A stretch of 9,597 nt of DNA. Origin: Clostridiales bacterium. GTDB taxonomy: Bacteria > Bacillota > Clostridia > Christensenellales > Aristaeellaceae. The notes under the pieces were generated by a model. It did no database searches and was not told the origin of the DNA. It saw only the letters and a list, made by a program, of their open reading frames with translations. Positions 1 through 7,887 of the stretch are shown piece after piece (positions within the stretch are counted from its first letter, which is position 1; every line of letters begins with the position of its first letter). The stretch lies in the NCBI GenBank assembly GCA_012512355.1, contig JAAZEI010000262.1, positions 1-9,597 on the forward strand. Reading direction: 5' to 3'. Both the position numbers and the translations under genes were made by a program.

Positions 1-1268
1 CTAAAAACGCCCTGGCATTTAAATACTACGACCGCGACCGCATCATCATGGGCAAGCCCATGAAAGAACACCTGCCCTTTGCGATGGCCTGGTGGCATAC
101 ACTGGTAGCAACGGGTACGGACATGTTTGGCCCGGGCACTGCTGACAAAAGCTTTGGCGCGGAGTCAGGCAGCATGGCGCACGCCAAGGCCAAGGTGGAT
201 GCAGGCTTTGAACTGATGCGGAAACTGGGCATCAGCTACTTTTGTTTCCATGATGTCGACCTGGTGCCGGAGGCCGATGATATCAAGGAAACCAACCGCC
301 GCCTGGATGAAATCACTGACTATATGCTGGAGAAGATGAAAGAAACCGGCATCAAGTGCCTCTGGGGCACGGCCAATATGTTCTCAAACCCCCGCTTTAT
401 GAACGGTGCCGGCTCCAGCAACAGCGTGGATGTTTATTGCTTCGCGGCGGCCCAGGTCAAAAAGGCGCTGGAACTGACTGTTAAACTGGGCGGCAGGGGT
501 TATGTGTTCTGGGGCGGGCGCGAAGGGTATGAGACCCTGCTCAACACCGACATGAAGTTTGAGCAGGAGAATATCGCGGCCCTCATGCACATGGCGGTTG
601 ATTACGGCCGCAAGATTGGCTTTGAGGGCACCTTCCTCATTGAGCCCAAGCCCAAGGAGCCCATGAAGCACCAGTATGACTATGATGCCGCTACCGCCAT
701 TGGTTTTTTAAAGCAGTATGGCCTCGATAAAGATTTTATGATGAACATTGAAGCCAACCATGCCACCCTGGCCGGCCACAGCTTTCAGCACGATCTGCGC
801 ATGAGCGCCATCAACAACATGCTGGGCTCCGTCGACGCCAACCAGGGCGATCTGCTGCTGGGCTGGGATACAGATGAATTCCCCTTCAATGTATACGAGA
901 CCACCCTGTGCATGTATGAGATATTAAAAGCAGGCGGGCTGAAAGTGGGCCTCAACTTTGATGCCAAGCCCCGCCGTCCCAGCTACACCGCGGAGGATGT
1001 TTTCCAAGCTCATATCCTGGGGATGGACTCTTTTGCCCTGGGACTCATCAAGGCAGCTGAGCTCATTGAGGATGGCCGCATGGATGCATTTGTCAAAGAG
1101 CGCTACAGCTCCTTTGACTCTGAACTTGGCCGGACAATCCGTTCAGGCAAAGCCACGCTCGAAGACCTGGCTGCCCGCGCCCAGTCTATGGGAAGCCCCG
1201 AGCTTCCCGGCAGCGGCAGGCAGGAGTACCTGGAAGGCGTTCTCAACAACATCCTGTTCAGGGGCTGA
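1..1268 (+). CDS. xylA: Xylose isomerase, 5'-truncated by the window edge
   Basis: Converts D-xylose to D-xylulose in the cytoplasm, the first step of the isomerase route; it needs divalent metal ions. The reading frame is open from the first complete codon at position 3 and encodes typical class II N-terminal sequence (LAFKYYDRD) before the first ATG at 48, so that ATG is internal and the true start lies outside the window. By comparison with class II enzymes of about 440 residues, roughly 15-20 residues are missing. Counting from Met at 48, the active site looks intact: FCFHDVD (catalytic His68, Asp71), [10 protein letters not shown] (154-162), EPKPKEP (Glu199, Lys201), NIEANH (Glu235, His238), Asp263, WDTD (Asp274, Asp276) and LNFDAK (Asp305). 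The stop is 3 nt before xylB, so the two are almost certainly co-transcribed. Identification is by sequence motifs; activity is inferred. Confidence 0.97.
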   Translation, partial: KNALAFKYYDRDRIIMGKPMKEHLPFAMAWWHTLVATGTDMFGPGTADKSFGAESGSMAHAKAKVDAGFELMRKLGISYFCFHDVDLVPEADDIKETNRRLDEITDYMLEKMKETGIKCLWGTANMFSNPRFMNGAGSSNSVDVYCFAAAQVKKALELTVKLGGRGYVFWGGREGYETLLNTDMKFEQENIAALMHMAVDYGRKIGFEGTFLIEPKPKEPMKHQYDYDAATAIGFLKQYGLDKDFMMNIEANHATLAGHSFQHDLRMSAINNMLGSVDANQGDLLLGWDTDEFPFNVYETTLCMYEILKAGGLKVGLNFDAKPRRPSYTAEDVFQAHILGMDSFALGLIKAAELIEDGRMDAFVKERYSSFDSELGRTIRSGKATLEDLAARAQSMGSPELPGSGRQEYLEGVLNNILFRG

Positions 1269-1271
1269 GCG

Positions 1272-2768
1272 ATGAAATACGTCATTGGAATCGACCTGGG
1301 CACCAGCGGCACAAAAACCGTGCTCTTTGATGCTTCGGGCCGTCAGGGCTTTGAAGCAGAAATAAACTATCCGCTCTACCAGCCTCACAACGGCTGGGCT
1401 GAGCAGGATGCCCTGGACTGGCGCAATGCCTGTTTTGATACCATCAGGCAGGTGATCAAAGGCTCGGGTGTCGACAGAAAAGATATTGTGGGCATCGGCA
1501 TATCAGGCCAGATGCAAGGCCTGGTGATGCTTGATGAGGCAGACGAGGTGCTGCGTCGCAGCATCATTTGGGCTGATCAGAGGACAGGGGAAGAGTGCAG
1601 GGACATTGAGGAGATTGTGGGGCGCGAGCGTTTGATGGACATCACGCTCAGCCCTGCCTTGACTGGCTTTACGCTGAGCAAAATACTCTGGGTACGCAAA
1701 CATGAGCCTGAGATTTACAAGCGATGCCGCCAAATCCTGCTGCCCAAGGACTATCTTCGCTACTGCCTGACGGGTGACTTTGCCACAGAGGTATCCGATG
1801 CCAGCGGCACGCAGCTTCTGGATATCAAAAATCGGGATTGGAGCGAGGAGCTCCTGACGCTGCTGGATATCGACCCGGCGCTCTTGCCCAGGGTTTACGA
1901 ATCCCCCGAAATTACGGGCTATATCAGCCGGGAGGCAGCAAAACAGACCGGGCTTTCCACCAGCACCGCGGTCGTCGGCGGAGCTGGTGACAACGCGGCG
2001 GCGGCCGTGGGCACAGGGGTTGTGCGGGAAGGCCGCGCCTTTACCACCATCGGCACCTCCGGTGTTGTCTTTGCGCATACGGACGATCTCAAGGCAGACC
2101 CCCAGGGGCGCATTCACAGCTTTTGCTGCGCCGTCCCCGGCGCCTGGCACGTGATGGGGGTCACCCAATCCGCCGGCTTGTCCCTGCAGTGGCTGCGCAA
2201 TAATTTCTACCCTGAGGATCAGGAGTATGAGAAGATCAACCAGGACATCGCGCAAACACCGGTGGGCGCAGAGCGCTTGCTGTTTACCCCTTACCTGATG
2301 GGCGACAGGACACCTCATCTGGATCCCTTAAGCCGGGGCGCCTTTGTCGGCCTATCCGCTATGCACACCAAAAAACATATGGCCCGCGCCGTGATGGAGG
2401 GTGTATGCTTTGCCCTCAAAGAGAGCCAGACCCTGCTGACTGAATTGGGGGTCTGCGCCAATGTCATGTCCTTATGCGGCGGCGGCGCCAAAAGCCCGGT
2501 TTTTCGCCAGATGCTGGCTGATGTCTACCGCTTGCCCTGCAATCTGCCCCTGATGACGAACTCGGCGGCTTTGGGGGTAGCCATTTTGGCTGCAGTCGGC
2601 TGCGGAATGTACAGCAGCGTACCCGAAGCCTGTGACGAAATTTTAAAATTCAAAGAGGCTGAAAAGCCTGATGAAAAAAACGCAGAGACTTACCGCCAAT
2701 ATTACGAGGTATATCGCGGTATTTATCCTGCCTTGAAAGAGACCTATCTTGCCATGTCCAAGCTGTGA
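1272..2768 (+). CDS. xylB: Xylulokinase (FGGY sugar kinase family)
   Basis: Phosphorylates D-xylulose to D-xylulose-5-phosphate with ATP, feeding the pentose phosphate or phosphoketolase route; cytoplasmic. The 498-residue length is normal for XylB. Visible elements are the N-terminal phosphate-binding loop DLGTSGTK (8-15), the substrate-loop motif SGQMQG (78-83), WADQR (100-104), the catalytic-base motif GGAGDNAAAAVG (Asp240), IGTSG (260-264), GDRTPH (344-349) and the C-terminal adenine-binding CGGGAKS (402-408). One oddity: residue 82 is Gln where xylulokinases such as E. coli XylB have His in GQMHG. AGGGG at 1260-1264, inside the end of xylA, is 7 nt before the ATG, which fits translational coupling. 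Position directly after xylA makes xylulose the likely substrate; another FGGY sugar is possible but less likely. Confidence 0.95.
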   Translation: MKYVIGIDLGTSGTKTVLFDASGRQGFEAEINYPLYQPHNGWAEQDALDWRNACFDTIRQVIKGSGVDRKDIVGIGISGQMQGLVMLDEADEVLRRSIIWADQRTGEECRDIEEIVGRERLMDITLSPALTGFTLSKILWVRKHEPEIYKRCRQILLPKDYLRYCLTGDFATEVSDASGTQLLDIKNRDWSEELLTLLDIDPALLPRVYESPEITGYISREAAKQTGLSTSTAVVGGAGDNAAAAVGTGVVREGRAFTTIGTSGVVFAHTDDLKADPQGRIHSFCCAVPGAWHVMGVTQSAGLSLQWLRNNFYPEDQEYEKINQDIAQTPVGAERLLFTPYLMGDRTPHLDPLSRGAFVGLSAMHTKKHMARAVMEGVCFALKESQTLLTELGVCANVMSLCGGGAKSPVFRQMLADVYRLPCNLPLMTNSAALGVAILAAVGCGMYSSVPEACDEILKFKEAEKPDEKNAETYRQYYEVYRGIYPALKETYLAMSKL

Positions 2769-2806
2769 TGCCTGTATATCCAAATCTTTGCTGATCAGGA
2801 GGTCAA

Positions 2807-4888
2807 ATGAACAGAGTAGAAGCCACAAAGCTGGCCGAGCAATTGGTCAGCCGCATGACGGTTGAAGAAAAGGCATCCCAGCTGCGCTATGACGCGCCGG
2901 CTGTACCACGCCTTAATATTCCTGAATACAATTGGTGGAACGAAGCCCTGCATGGTGTTGCCCGCGCGGGCACGGCGACTGTGTTTCCCCAGGCCATCGG
3001 CCTGGCGGCCATGTTTGATCAGGAGGGCCTGGAGGAAATTGCCGATACCATTGCCACTGAAGGACGGGCGCGATATAACATGCTGTCCGCCTTGGGTGAC
3101 AGGGACATCTTCAAGGGACTTACTTTCTGGAGCCCCAATATCAATATTTTCCGTGACCCCAGGTGGGGGCGCGGTCAGGAAACCTATGGCGAGGACCCCT
3201 ACCTGACAAGCCGTCTGGGCGTTGCCTTTGTGAAAGGGCTGCAGGGCGAGGGAGAGTATTTAAAGTCCGCGGCCTGTGCCAAGCACTATGCCGTACATTC
3301 AGGGCCAGAAGCGCTGCGGCATCAATTTGACGCCCTCACCAATGAAAAAGACCTGCGCGAAACCTATCTGCCTGCCTTTGAAGCCTTGGTGAAGGAAGAG
3401 AAGGCAGAAGCTGTGATGGGGGCCTATAACCGTGTTAATGGCGAGCCCTGCTGCGGCAGTCCGACCCTGCTGGTTGATATTTTGCGTGATGAATGGGGCT
3501 TTGAAGGGCATGTCGTCTCTGATTGCTGGGCAATCGTCGACTTTCATAAGCATCACATGGTGACTTCCACAGCACCGCAGAGTGCTGCTTTGGCCATTGA
3601 AAACGGCTGTGATCTCAACTGCGGCAATACCTACCTGCACCTGCTGACGGCGCTGCAGGAAGGGCTGATTGATGAAGGCCTGATTCACCGCGCGGCCGTG
3701 CGCCTGTTCGCCACCCGCTATCTTTTGGGCTTGTTTGACGAAAACTGCGCCTTTCACAAGATTAATCCGCTGGAAAATGACAGTGAAACGCATGCGGATC
3801 TTGCGCTGCGCGCGGCCGAGAACAGCATGGTGCTTTTGCACAATGATGGTCTTTTGCCCCTGGACATGGACAGCATCAAGACGGTTGCCGTTGTTGGGCC
3901 GGCCGCTGACAGCCACTCAGTGCTGGAGGGCAATTACAACGGGACTTCATCCCAGTACACCACGATGCTTGAAGGCGTCAGAAAAGCGTTTGACGGCAGG
4001 GCCAGGGTGATTTACGCAGAGGGTGCCAAACTGAGCCGACCCAAGGATTCTGTGTTATCCCAGTACAAGAATGATCGTTTGCAGGAAGCTGTCTGGGCAG
4101 CGGGTCAAGCGGATGTCACCATTTTGTGCGTGGGCCTGGATGCCACCCTTGAAGGCGAAGAAGGCGACATGGGCAATGTCTATTTCTCCGGCGATAAAGA
4201 GAATCTGGCCTTCCCGCCAAGCCAGCAGCCTCTGATTGACGCGATGAAAAAACACGCCAGGAAGCTCGTCATTGTGGTGACTTCCGGCAGTGCGCTGAAT
4301 ATTACCGGCGGCAATGCCATCCTCTGGGCCAATTATCCCGGACAGGCCGGCGGTGAGGCGATGATGAATATTCTTAGCGGCAAAGTATCGCCCTCGGGCA
4401 AACTGCCCATCACCTTTTATCATTCAGCAGAAGATCTGCCCCAATTCACCGATTACAGCATGAAAAACCGCACCTACCGCTACTATGAAGGCGAAGCGCT
4501 CTATCCCTTTGGATATGGGCTCAGCTATGTGGATTTTGATTACTCAAATGTTGATTTTGACGGCAGGGTCTTAGCTGCGGATGTCGAAAACACCGGTGAC
4601 ATGGACGCCGCGGAAATTGTGCAGGTTTATGTGAAGGGCGAGTCAAGTTTTGCCCCCCTGCATCCGCGCCTCTGCGCCTTTGAACGGATCAACCTTGCGC
4701 CGGGCGAGAAAAAGAGGGTAGAGCTTGCCCTTGATCCGGATGCCTTCATGGTATTTAATGACGCGGGTCTAAAGGTTTCAGGCGGCCAATCTTTCACGCT
4801 GTATGTCGGCGGTTCGCAGCCTGACAAACGCAGTGAGGAGCTGACGGGACAGGAAGTGCAAAGACTCACTTATACCAAAGAAAACTGA
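2807..4888 (+). CDS. GH3 beta-xylosidase / beta-glucosidase, cytoplasmic
   Basis: A retaining glycoside hydrolase of family 3 that should release xylose (or glucose) from the non-reducing end of short beta-linked oligosaccharides. Order of domains in 693 residues: N-terminal barrel (about 10-310), alpha/beta sandwich (about 340-545) and a short fibronectin III-like C-terminal domain (about 585-680). The motif YNWWNEALHGVAR (41-53) is typical of xylosidase-type GH3 enzymes; DPRWGRGQETYGEDPYL (118-134), AKHY (158-161) and HVVSDC with nucleophile Asp239 follow. The acid/base glutamate is probably in LEGEEGD (448-454). There is no signal peptide, so it likely acts on imported oligosaccharides. 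AGGAGGT (2797-2803) is 3 nt before the ATG, and only 38 nt separate it from xylB. The xylA-xylB context favours beta-xylosidase; beta-glucosidase or arabinosidase side activity cannot be excluded. Confidence 0.93.
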   Translation: MNRVEATKLAEQLVSRMTVEEKASQLRYDAPAVPRLNIPEYNWWNEALHGVARAGTATVFPQAIGLAAMFDQEGLEEIADTIATEGRARYNMLSALGDRDIFKGLTFWSPNINIFRDPRWGRGQETYGEDPYLTSRLGVAFVKGLQGEGEYLKSAACAKHYAVHSGPEALRHQFDALTNEKDLRETYLPAFEALVKEEKAEAVMGAYNRVNGEPCCGSPTLLVDILRDEWGFEGHVVSDCWAIVDFHKHHMVTSTAPQSAALAIENGCDLNCGNTYLHLLTALQEGLIDEGLIHRAAVRLFATRYLLGLFDENCAFHKINPLENDSETHADLALRAAENSMVLLHNDGLLPLDMDSIKTVAVVGPAADSHSVLEGNYNGTSSQYTTMLEGVRKAFDGRARVIYAEGAKLSRPKDSVLSQYKNDRLQEAVWAAGQADVTILCVGLDATLEGEEGDMGNVYFSGDKENLAFPPSQQPLIDAMKKHARKLVIVVTSGSALNITGGNAILWANYPGQAGGEAMMNILSGKVSPSGKLPITFYHSAEDLPQFTDYSMKNRTYRYYEGEALYPFGYGLSYVDFDYSNVDFDGRVLAADVENTGDMDAAEIVQVYVKGESSFAPLHPRLCAFERINLAPGEKKRVELALDPDAFMVFNDAGLKVSGGQSFTLYVGGSQPDKRSEELTGQEVQRLTYTKEN

Positions 4889-4945
4889 TTGGGTGAGGGT
4901 ATCAGCAGAAAGTTGGAACAGGAGCTGACTGTCTGCAGTCTGATT

Positions 4946-5008
4946 AAAAATTCATTGGCGGCAGGGAGATGGATTCATAGCAATCGATTCTGCCGGCAAT
5001 GAATTTTT
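4946..5008 (+). terminator. Long bidirectional terminator-like hairpin after the GH3 gene
   Basis: Arms 4946-4964 and 4990-5008 are complementary at 18 of 19 positions around a 25-nt loop. The 5' arm opens with AAAAA and the 3' arm ends in a T run (AATTTTTT), so the stem-loop is followed by U residues when read from either strand. It lies 57 nt after the GH3 stop and is the natural end of the xylA-xylB-GH3 transcript. The arms are longer than usual for an intrinsic terminator, so a small inverted-repeat element serving as a terminator is an alternative. A smaller hairpin, GACTG-TCTG-CAGTC, precedes it at 4927-4940. Confidence 0.7.
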
Positions 5009-5096
5009 TGATGTGCTGATACAAGCGCAAACCCATCTTATACTACTCTCAATCATCAATGCTCAGCTCAGCTGGTAAGTTCCTTGCTTCATTGGG

Positions 5097-5279
5097 CTGT
5101 CATACAGTCTATTGTCCGCACTTCGGACGACTGCATTTTGCCCATCGCTCAGTCAGCCTAGACTGCGCTGCGCTACCGTCACCTCAATGGGCGCAGTCTG
5201 TCGCAAGCCATGCTTGCTTTTCCTGCTTGTTTTGGTGGCTTCCTCCGCCTAACTCATTCCGCCGCTGGCGGCGTTAGGC
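5097..5279. repeat. Hairpin-dense intergenic element (candidate dispersed repeat)
   Basis: This non-coding stretch holds a chain of inverted repeats seen directly: CTGT-CAT-ACAG (5097-5107); GTCCG-CACTT-CGGAC (5114-5128), flanked by CAGTC (5105-5109) and GACTG (5129-5133); CAGTC-AGCCTA-GACTG (5150-5165); AGACTGCGC with GCGCAGTCT (5160-5168 and 5191-5199); GCAAGC-CAT-GCTTGC followed by TTTT (5203-5221); and GCCTAAC/GTTAGGC (5247-5253 and 5273-5279) enclosing CCGCC-GCT-GGCGG (5259-5271). Several pairings exclude each other, so alternative folds are possible. The composition resembles multi-copy palindromic intergenic repeats, but copy number cannot be judged from one window. A structured RNA is the main alternative. 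Confidence 0.5.
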
Positions 5280-5419
5280 TCCGGAACATTTTCTCGACCC
5301 AGCGTAGATAAAAAATCTTCCGAAGCATCGGTGCATTTATTCATTCGAATAGTATTACTTCATACTTCATCTTTTAAATATTTCAAAGCAAGGCTTGACG
5401 GCGCCATCCGTTTCTAAGA
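5280..5419. other. AT-richer intergenic stretch without a recognised gene
   Basis: No credible coding region is visible between the hairpin-dense element and the promoter of the next gene. The only local patterns seen are a tandem heptamer ACTTCAT (5357-5363, 5364-5370) and a short palindrome ATTCGAAT (5343-5350). Neither has an assigned role. Confidence 0.5.
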
Positions 5420-5448
5420 TTGACACCTCAGGATTATCCTGTTAAATT
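5420..5448 (+). promoter_or_regulatory. Promoter with a palindromic operator-like spacer
   Basis: A perfect -35 TTGACA (5420-5425) and a -10 TAAATT (5443-5448, 4 of 6 consensus matches) are separated by exactly 17 nt. The spacer contains a perfect 13-bp palindrome, CAGGATTATCCTG (5429-5441), placed where a bound repressor would block RNA polymerase. The half-site TCAGGAT (5428-5434) is repeated at 5467-5473, downstream of the expected transcription start. The leader then has a small hairpin GCAGG-TTCAG-CCTGC (5475-5489). The promoter call rests on consensus match and position; the operator role is inference. Confidence 0.65.
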
Positions 5449-5515
5449 TTATTAGATTTGGGTTGATCAGGATCGCAGGTTCAGCCTGCACGACGATATG
5501 AAAGCAGAGGGCGTC

Positions 5516-6547
5516 ATGAGCGTTATTACAATTGTGGGAGCCGGCATGATGGGTGCTGCGATGGCCTTTCCTGCCCGTGGCAATGGGCATGAAGTACGAC
5601 TGGTCGGCACCCATCTCGACCGGGAAATTATCCAGGAAGCCAAAGAGACCGGCTATCATAAGACCTTAAAGCATCAGCTGCCGGAGGGTGTTAAGTGCTA
5701 TCAGATAGAGGAGCTTGCGCCGGCACTTGAAAAGGCTGATCTTCTCCTTGGTGGCGTGAGCAGCTTTGGGGTTGATTGGTTTGCAGATCATATTCTCACC
5801 GTTATACCTCAGACACTGCCCGTACTCAATATCACCAAGGGGTTGGTCCATCAGGGCGGTGGCCAGCTGCTGAGCTATCCCGAATATTACGCGCAGAAAC
5901 TGGGCCATAAGAAGCTTTCGCTCAATGCGGTGGGCGGCCCCTGCATTAGTTTTGAACTGGCAAGCCATGACCCCACAGACATTTGTTTTTGCGGTGAGGA
6001 TATCGCGCTTTTGCGAAACATGAAAAAACTGTTCAAAACCTCTTATTATCACATCAGCCTGTCCACGGATGTCAGGGGTGTGGAGTTCGCCGTGGCGCTT
6101 AAAAATGCCTACGCGCTGGGCGTCACGCTGGCGATTGGCCTGTCCAAAAAAAGGGACGGTCAGGAGCATTATAATTCGCAGGCCGCCCTGTTTGGTCAAA
6201 GTGTTAAGGAAATGAGCAAGATTCTGGCGCTGTATGGCTGCGGCAGTCAAAACCTGTCTCTTGCCGCGGGGGATTTGTATGTAACGGTTTTTGGCGGCCG
6301 CACCCGCAAGATTGGCACCCTCCTGGGCATGGGATATTCCTTTGACGATGCAGTAGCACAGCTGGAGGGTGTCACTCTGGAGTCGATAGTCATAGCGCAG
6401 CGTACAGCGGATGCCATCAGCGCATTGGCCGAGCAGGGAAAGGCAAAGCCTGAGGATCTTCCCCTGCTCAGACACATCGAAAATATCATGCAGGGCGCGC
6501 CTGCAAACCCGATGCCCTGGGATGCATTTGAAACTGAAATGCAGTAA
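5516..6547 (+). CDS. GpsA-family NAD(P)-dependent dehydrogenase (glycerol-3-phosphate dehydrogenase-like)
   Basis: A cytoplasmic oxidoreductase of 343 residues whose family interconverts glycerol-3-phosphate and dihydroxyacetone phosphate with NAD(P). Visible elements are the Rossmann loop GAGMMG (8-13) with HEVRLVG ending beta-2 (25-31), NITKGL (105-110), GGPCISFEL (140-148), the catalytic-Lys segment ALKNAYALG (Lys196), and GDLYVT (252-257). The substrate-binding stretch that reads SRN in E. coli GpsA is RTRK here (262-265), and the ITRG-type motif after the helical-domain Asn is FGQS, so the substrate may differ. I chose the ATG at 5516: AGAGGG (5506-5511) precedes it and the Rossmann strand begins at once, whereas the in-frame ATG at 5498 has no ribosome binding site. 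It has its own promoter. A housekeeping lipid role or a sugar/polyol-phosphate dehydrogenase role are both open. Confidence 0.8.
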   Translation: MSVITIVGAGMMGAAMAFPARGNGHEVRLVGTHLDREIIQEAKETGYHKTLKHQLPEGVKCYQIEELAPALEKADLLLGGVSSFGVDWFADHILTVIPQTLPVLNITKGLVHQGGGQLLSYPEYYAQKLGHKKLSLNAVGGPCISFELASHDPTDICFCGEDIALLRNMKKLFKTSYYHISLSTDVRGVEFAVALKNAYALGVTLAIGLSKKRDGQEHYNSQAALFGQSVKEMSKILALYGCGSQNLSLAAGDLYVTVFGGRTRKIGTLLGMGYSFDDAVAQLEGVTLESIVIAQRTADAISALAEQGKAKPEDLPLLRHIENIMQGAPANPMPWDAFETEMQ

Positions 6548-6607
6548 GGTGACTTAATTTTATTTCCAAGATTGCGGGCCAAGTAGCACAAAATATTTTT
6601 GATTGAT

Positions 6608-6635
6608 TTGGTAAACACAAAACGGGGCGTATACT
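6608..6635 (+). promoter_or_regulatory. Promoter of the first transporter gene
   Basis: A -35-like TTGGTA (6608-6613) and a -10 TATACT (6630-6635, 5 of 6 consensus matches) are separated by 16 nt. The predicted transcript would begin near 6642. That would make an ATG at 6645 essentially leaderless and supports initiation at 6696 instead. The -10 lies in the sequence GTATACTT, which recurs upstream of the second transporter. Confidence 0.5.
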
Positions 6636-6695
6636 TGCAGGGCTATGGCGAGTGATGGCTTGGGGAGCAGGGTATCACAGCAGGGGGTGCGGCAG

Positions 6696-7868
6696 ATGCT
6701 GTTTTTGGCGCTCATTTATCTGATCTATATCAGCATCGGCCTGCCCGATGCTGTGCTGGGCGCGTCCTGGCCTCTGATGCATGCTGCCATTGGTGTGCCC
6801 ATGAGCAGTGCGGGTTTTATTTCGCTTGTCACTTCCTGCGGGACAATTTTTGCCAGCCTGTTTTCACATCGCGCGATTCACCGGTTTGGCACAGGCAAGG
6901 TAGTTGCGCTGAGTATATTGTTCATGGCCATCGCCCTGCTGGGCACGGCATTATCTCCCTCCCTTATCTGGCTGCTGGTTTTTGCCCTGCCGCTGGGGCT
7001 TGGGGTCGGGGCTGTGGACAGCGGCCTGAATGTGTACGTAGCCCAGCACTATCAAGCCCGCCATATGAATTGGCTGCACTGCTTTTGGGGGCTAGGCGCC
7101 ATGACAGGGCCGCTGCTGGTCTCTTTTTTCAGCGCCGGGGGCTATGGCTGGCAGCGCAGTTATTTTACCTTTTCCCTCTTGCAGTTTGGCCTCACAGGCC
7201 TGGTTATTATGGCGCTTCCCGGGTGGAAAAGGCACCAGAATAGTGAGAAAATTGCGCAGCACCAACAGCCGGATACCCAGCCTGGCAGGGGGATGATGTC
7301 TCTTTTCTCGGGAAAAGCAGCCCGATTGGCCACGCTCACATTTTTTATATACACTGCCATCGAATCCAACATGATGCTCTGGGGCGCCAGCTACCTCGTG
7401 CAGGTGAAACTTGCAAGCCCCCAAACCGCAGCAGCCTGGATCTCTCTGCTGTTTTTGGGCATCACGGCAGGACGCCTGCTCAGCGGTTTTGTTTCCATCA
7501 GGCTGCGCAATGAAGTGCTGATTCGCTCTGCCAGTATTCTGGTGATCATCGGTTTTGTGCTGCTGTTAATCTCCGCCGATTCCTGGCTGACCATCAGCGC
7601 TTTGACGCTCATCGGCTTTGGGTTCGCGCCAATTTTCCCCTCCATGATGCACGAGACGAGCAGCAACTTTAAAATGGGCGAGGTGCAGGCGGCCATTGGG
7701 CTGCAAATGGCTTTTGCCTATGTCGGAAATACGGTCATGCCGCCTCTTTTGGGTTATTTGTACACCGGTATTTCCTTTGTATGGATGCCCCTTATCCTGC
7801 TGTTTCTGTCCATGGTGCTGTATGCCTGCACAAGCTATTTATTCAAACTGAGGAAAATATCAAATTAG
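6696..7868 (+). CDS. MFS transporter, FHS (fucose permease-like) family, copy 1
   Basis: A 390-residue integral membrane protein expected to have 12 membrane segments in two halves, with a polar central cytoplasmic loop at about 176-208. FHS-type signals are the TM1 sequence GLPDAVLGASWP (15-26, with Asp18), the loop SHRAIHRFGTGKV (57-69), VDSGLNVYVAQHYQ (107-120), ARHMNWLHCFWGLGA (121-135), and APIFPSMMHE (311-320). Acidic membrane residues Asp18, Asp108 and Glu223 are candidates for proton coupling. The frame is open to an ATG at 6645, but I start at 6696: AGGGGGTG (6682-6689) is correctly spaced and the next gene aligns from exactly this Met without gaps. Family members are mainly proton-coupled sugar importers; the substrate here is unknown. 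Confidence 0.85.
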   Translation: MLFLALIYLIYISIGLPDAVLGASWPLMHAAIGVPMSSAGFISLVTSCGTIFASLFSHRAIHRFGTGKVVALSILFMAIALLGTALSPSLIWLLVFALPLGLGVGAVDSGLNVYVAQHYQARHMNWLHCFWGLGAMTGPLLVSFFSAGGYGWQRSYFTFSLLQFGLTGLVIMALPGWKRHQNSEKIAQHQQPDTQPGRGMMSLFSGKAARLATLTFFIYTAIESNMMLWGASYLVQVKLASPQTAAAWISLLFLGITAGRLLSGFVSIRLRNEVLIRSASILVIIGFVLLLISADSWLTISALTLIGFGFAPIFPSMMHETSSNFKMGEVQAAIGLQMAFAYVGNTVMPPLLGYLYTGISFVWMPLILLFLSMVLYACTSYLFKLRKISN

Positions 7869-7887
7869 GCGAATGTGCACAATTTTT

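Noticed and set aside
1503..2318. Long antisense open frame of 271 codons across xylB
   Set aside because: It lies wholly inside a well-supported kinase gene, its translation shows no recognisable domain, and long antisense frames are common opposite GC-rich codons.
3299..3916. Antisense open frame of 205 codons within the GH3 gene
   Set aside because: It overlaps the GH3 catalytic region and has no family signature.
5059..5277. Short + strand frame of 72 codons in the intergenic gap
   Set aside because: It coincides with the inverted-repeat cluster, has no ribosome binding site and has a Cys/Trp/His-rich composition typical of translated repeat DNA.
5395..5400. TTGACG as a second -35 element upstream of the GpsA-like gene
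   Set aside because: The best -10-like hexamer (TAAGAT, 5415-5420) is only 14 nt away, which is too close; the TTGACA at 5420 fits far better.
5498..5515. Upstream in-frame ATG for the GpsA-like gene
   Set aside because: No purine-rich site precedes it. The sequence between the two ATGs itself supplies AGAGGG for the ATG at 5516, and the Rossmann strand starts right after that Met.
5666..6475. Antisense open frame of 269 codons across the GpsA-like gene
   Set aside because: The sense frame carries the Rossmann and catalytic motifs; the antisense translation has no domain pattern.
6645..6695. Upstream in-frame ATG for the first transporter (17 extra residues)
   Set aside because: It sits about 10 nt after the -10 hexamer, the extra residues are absent from the paralogue, and AGGGGGTG favours the ATG at 6696. 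A leaderless start is not strictly excluded.
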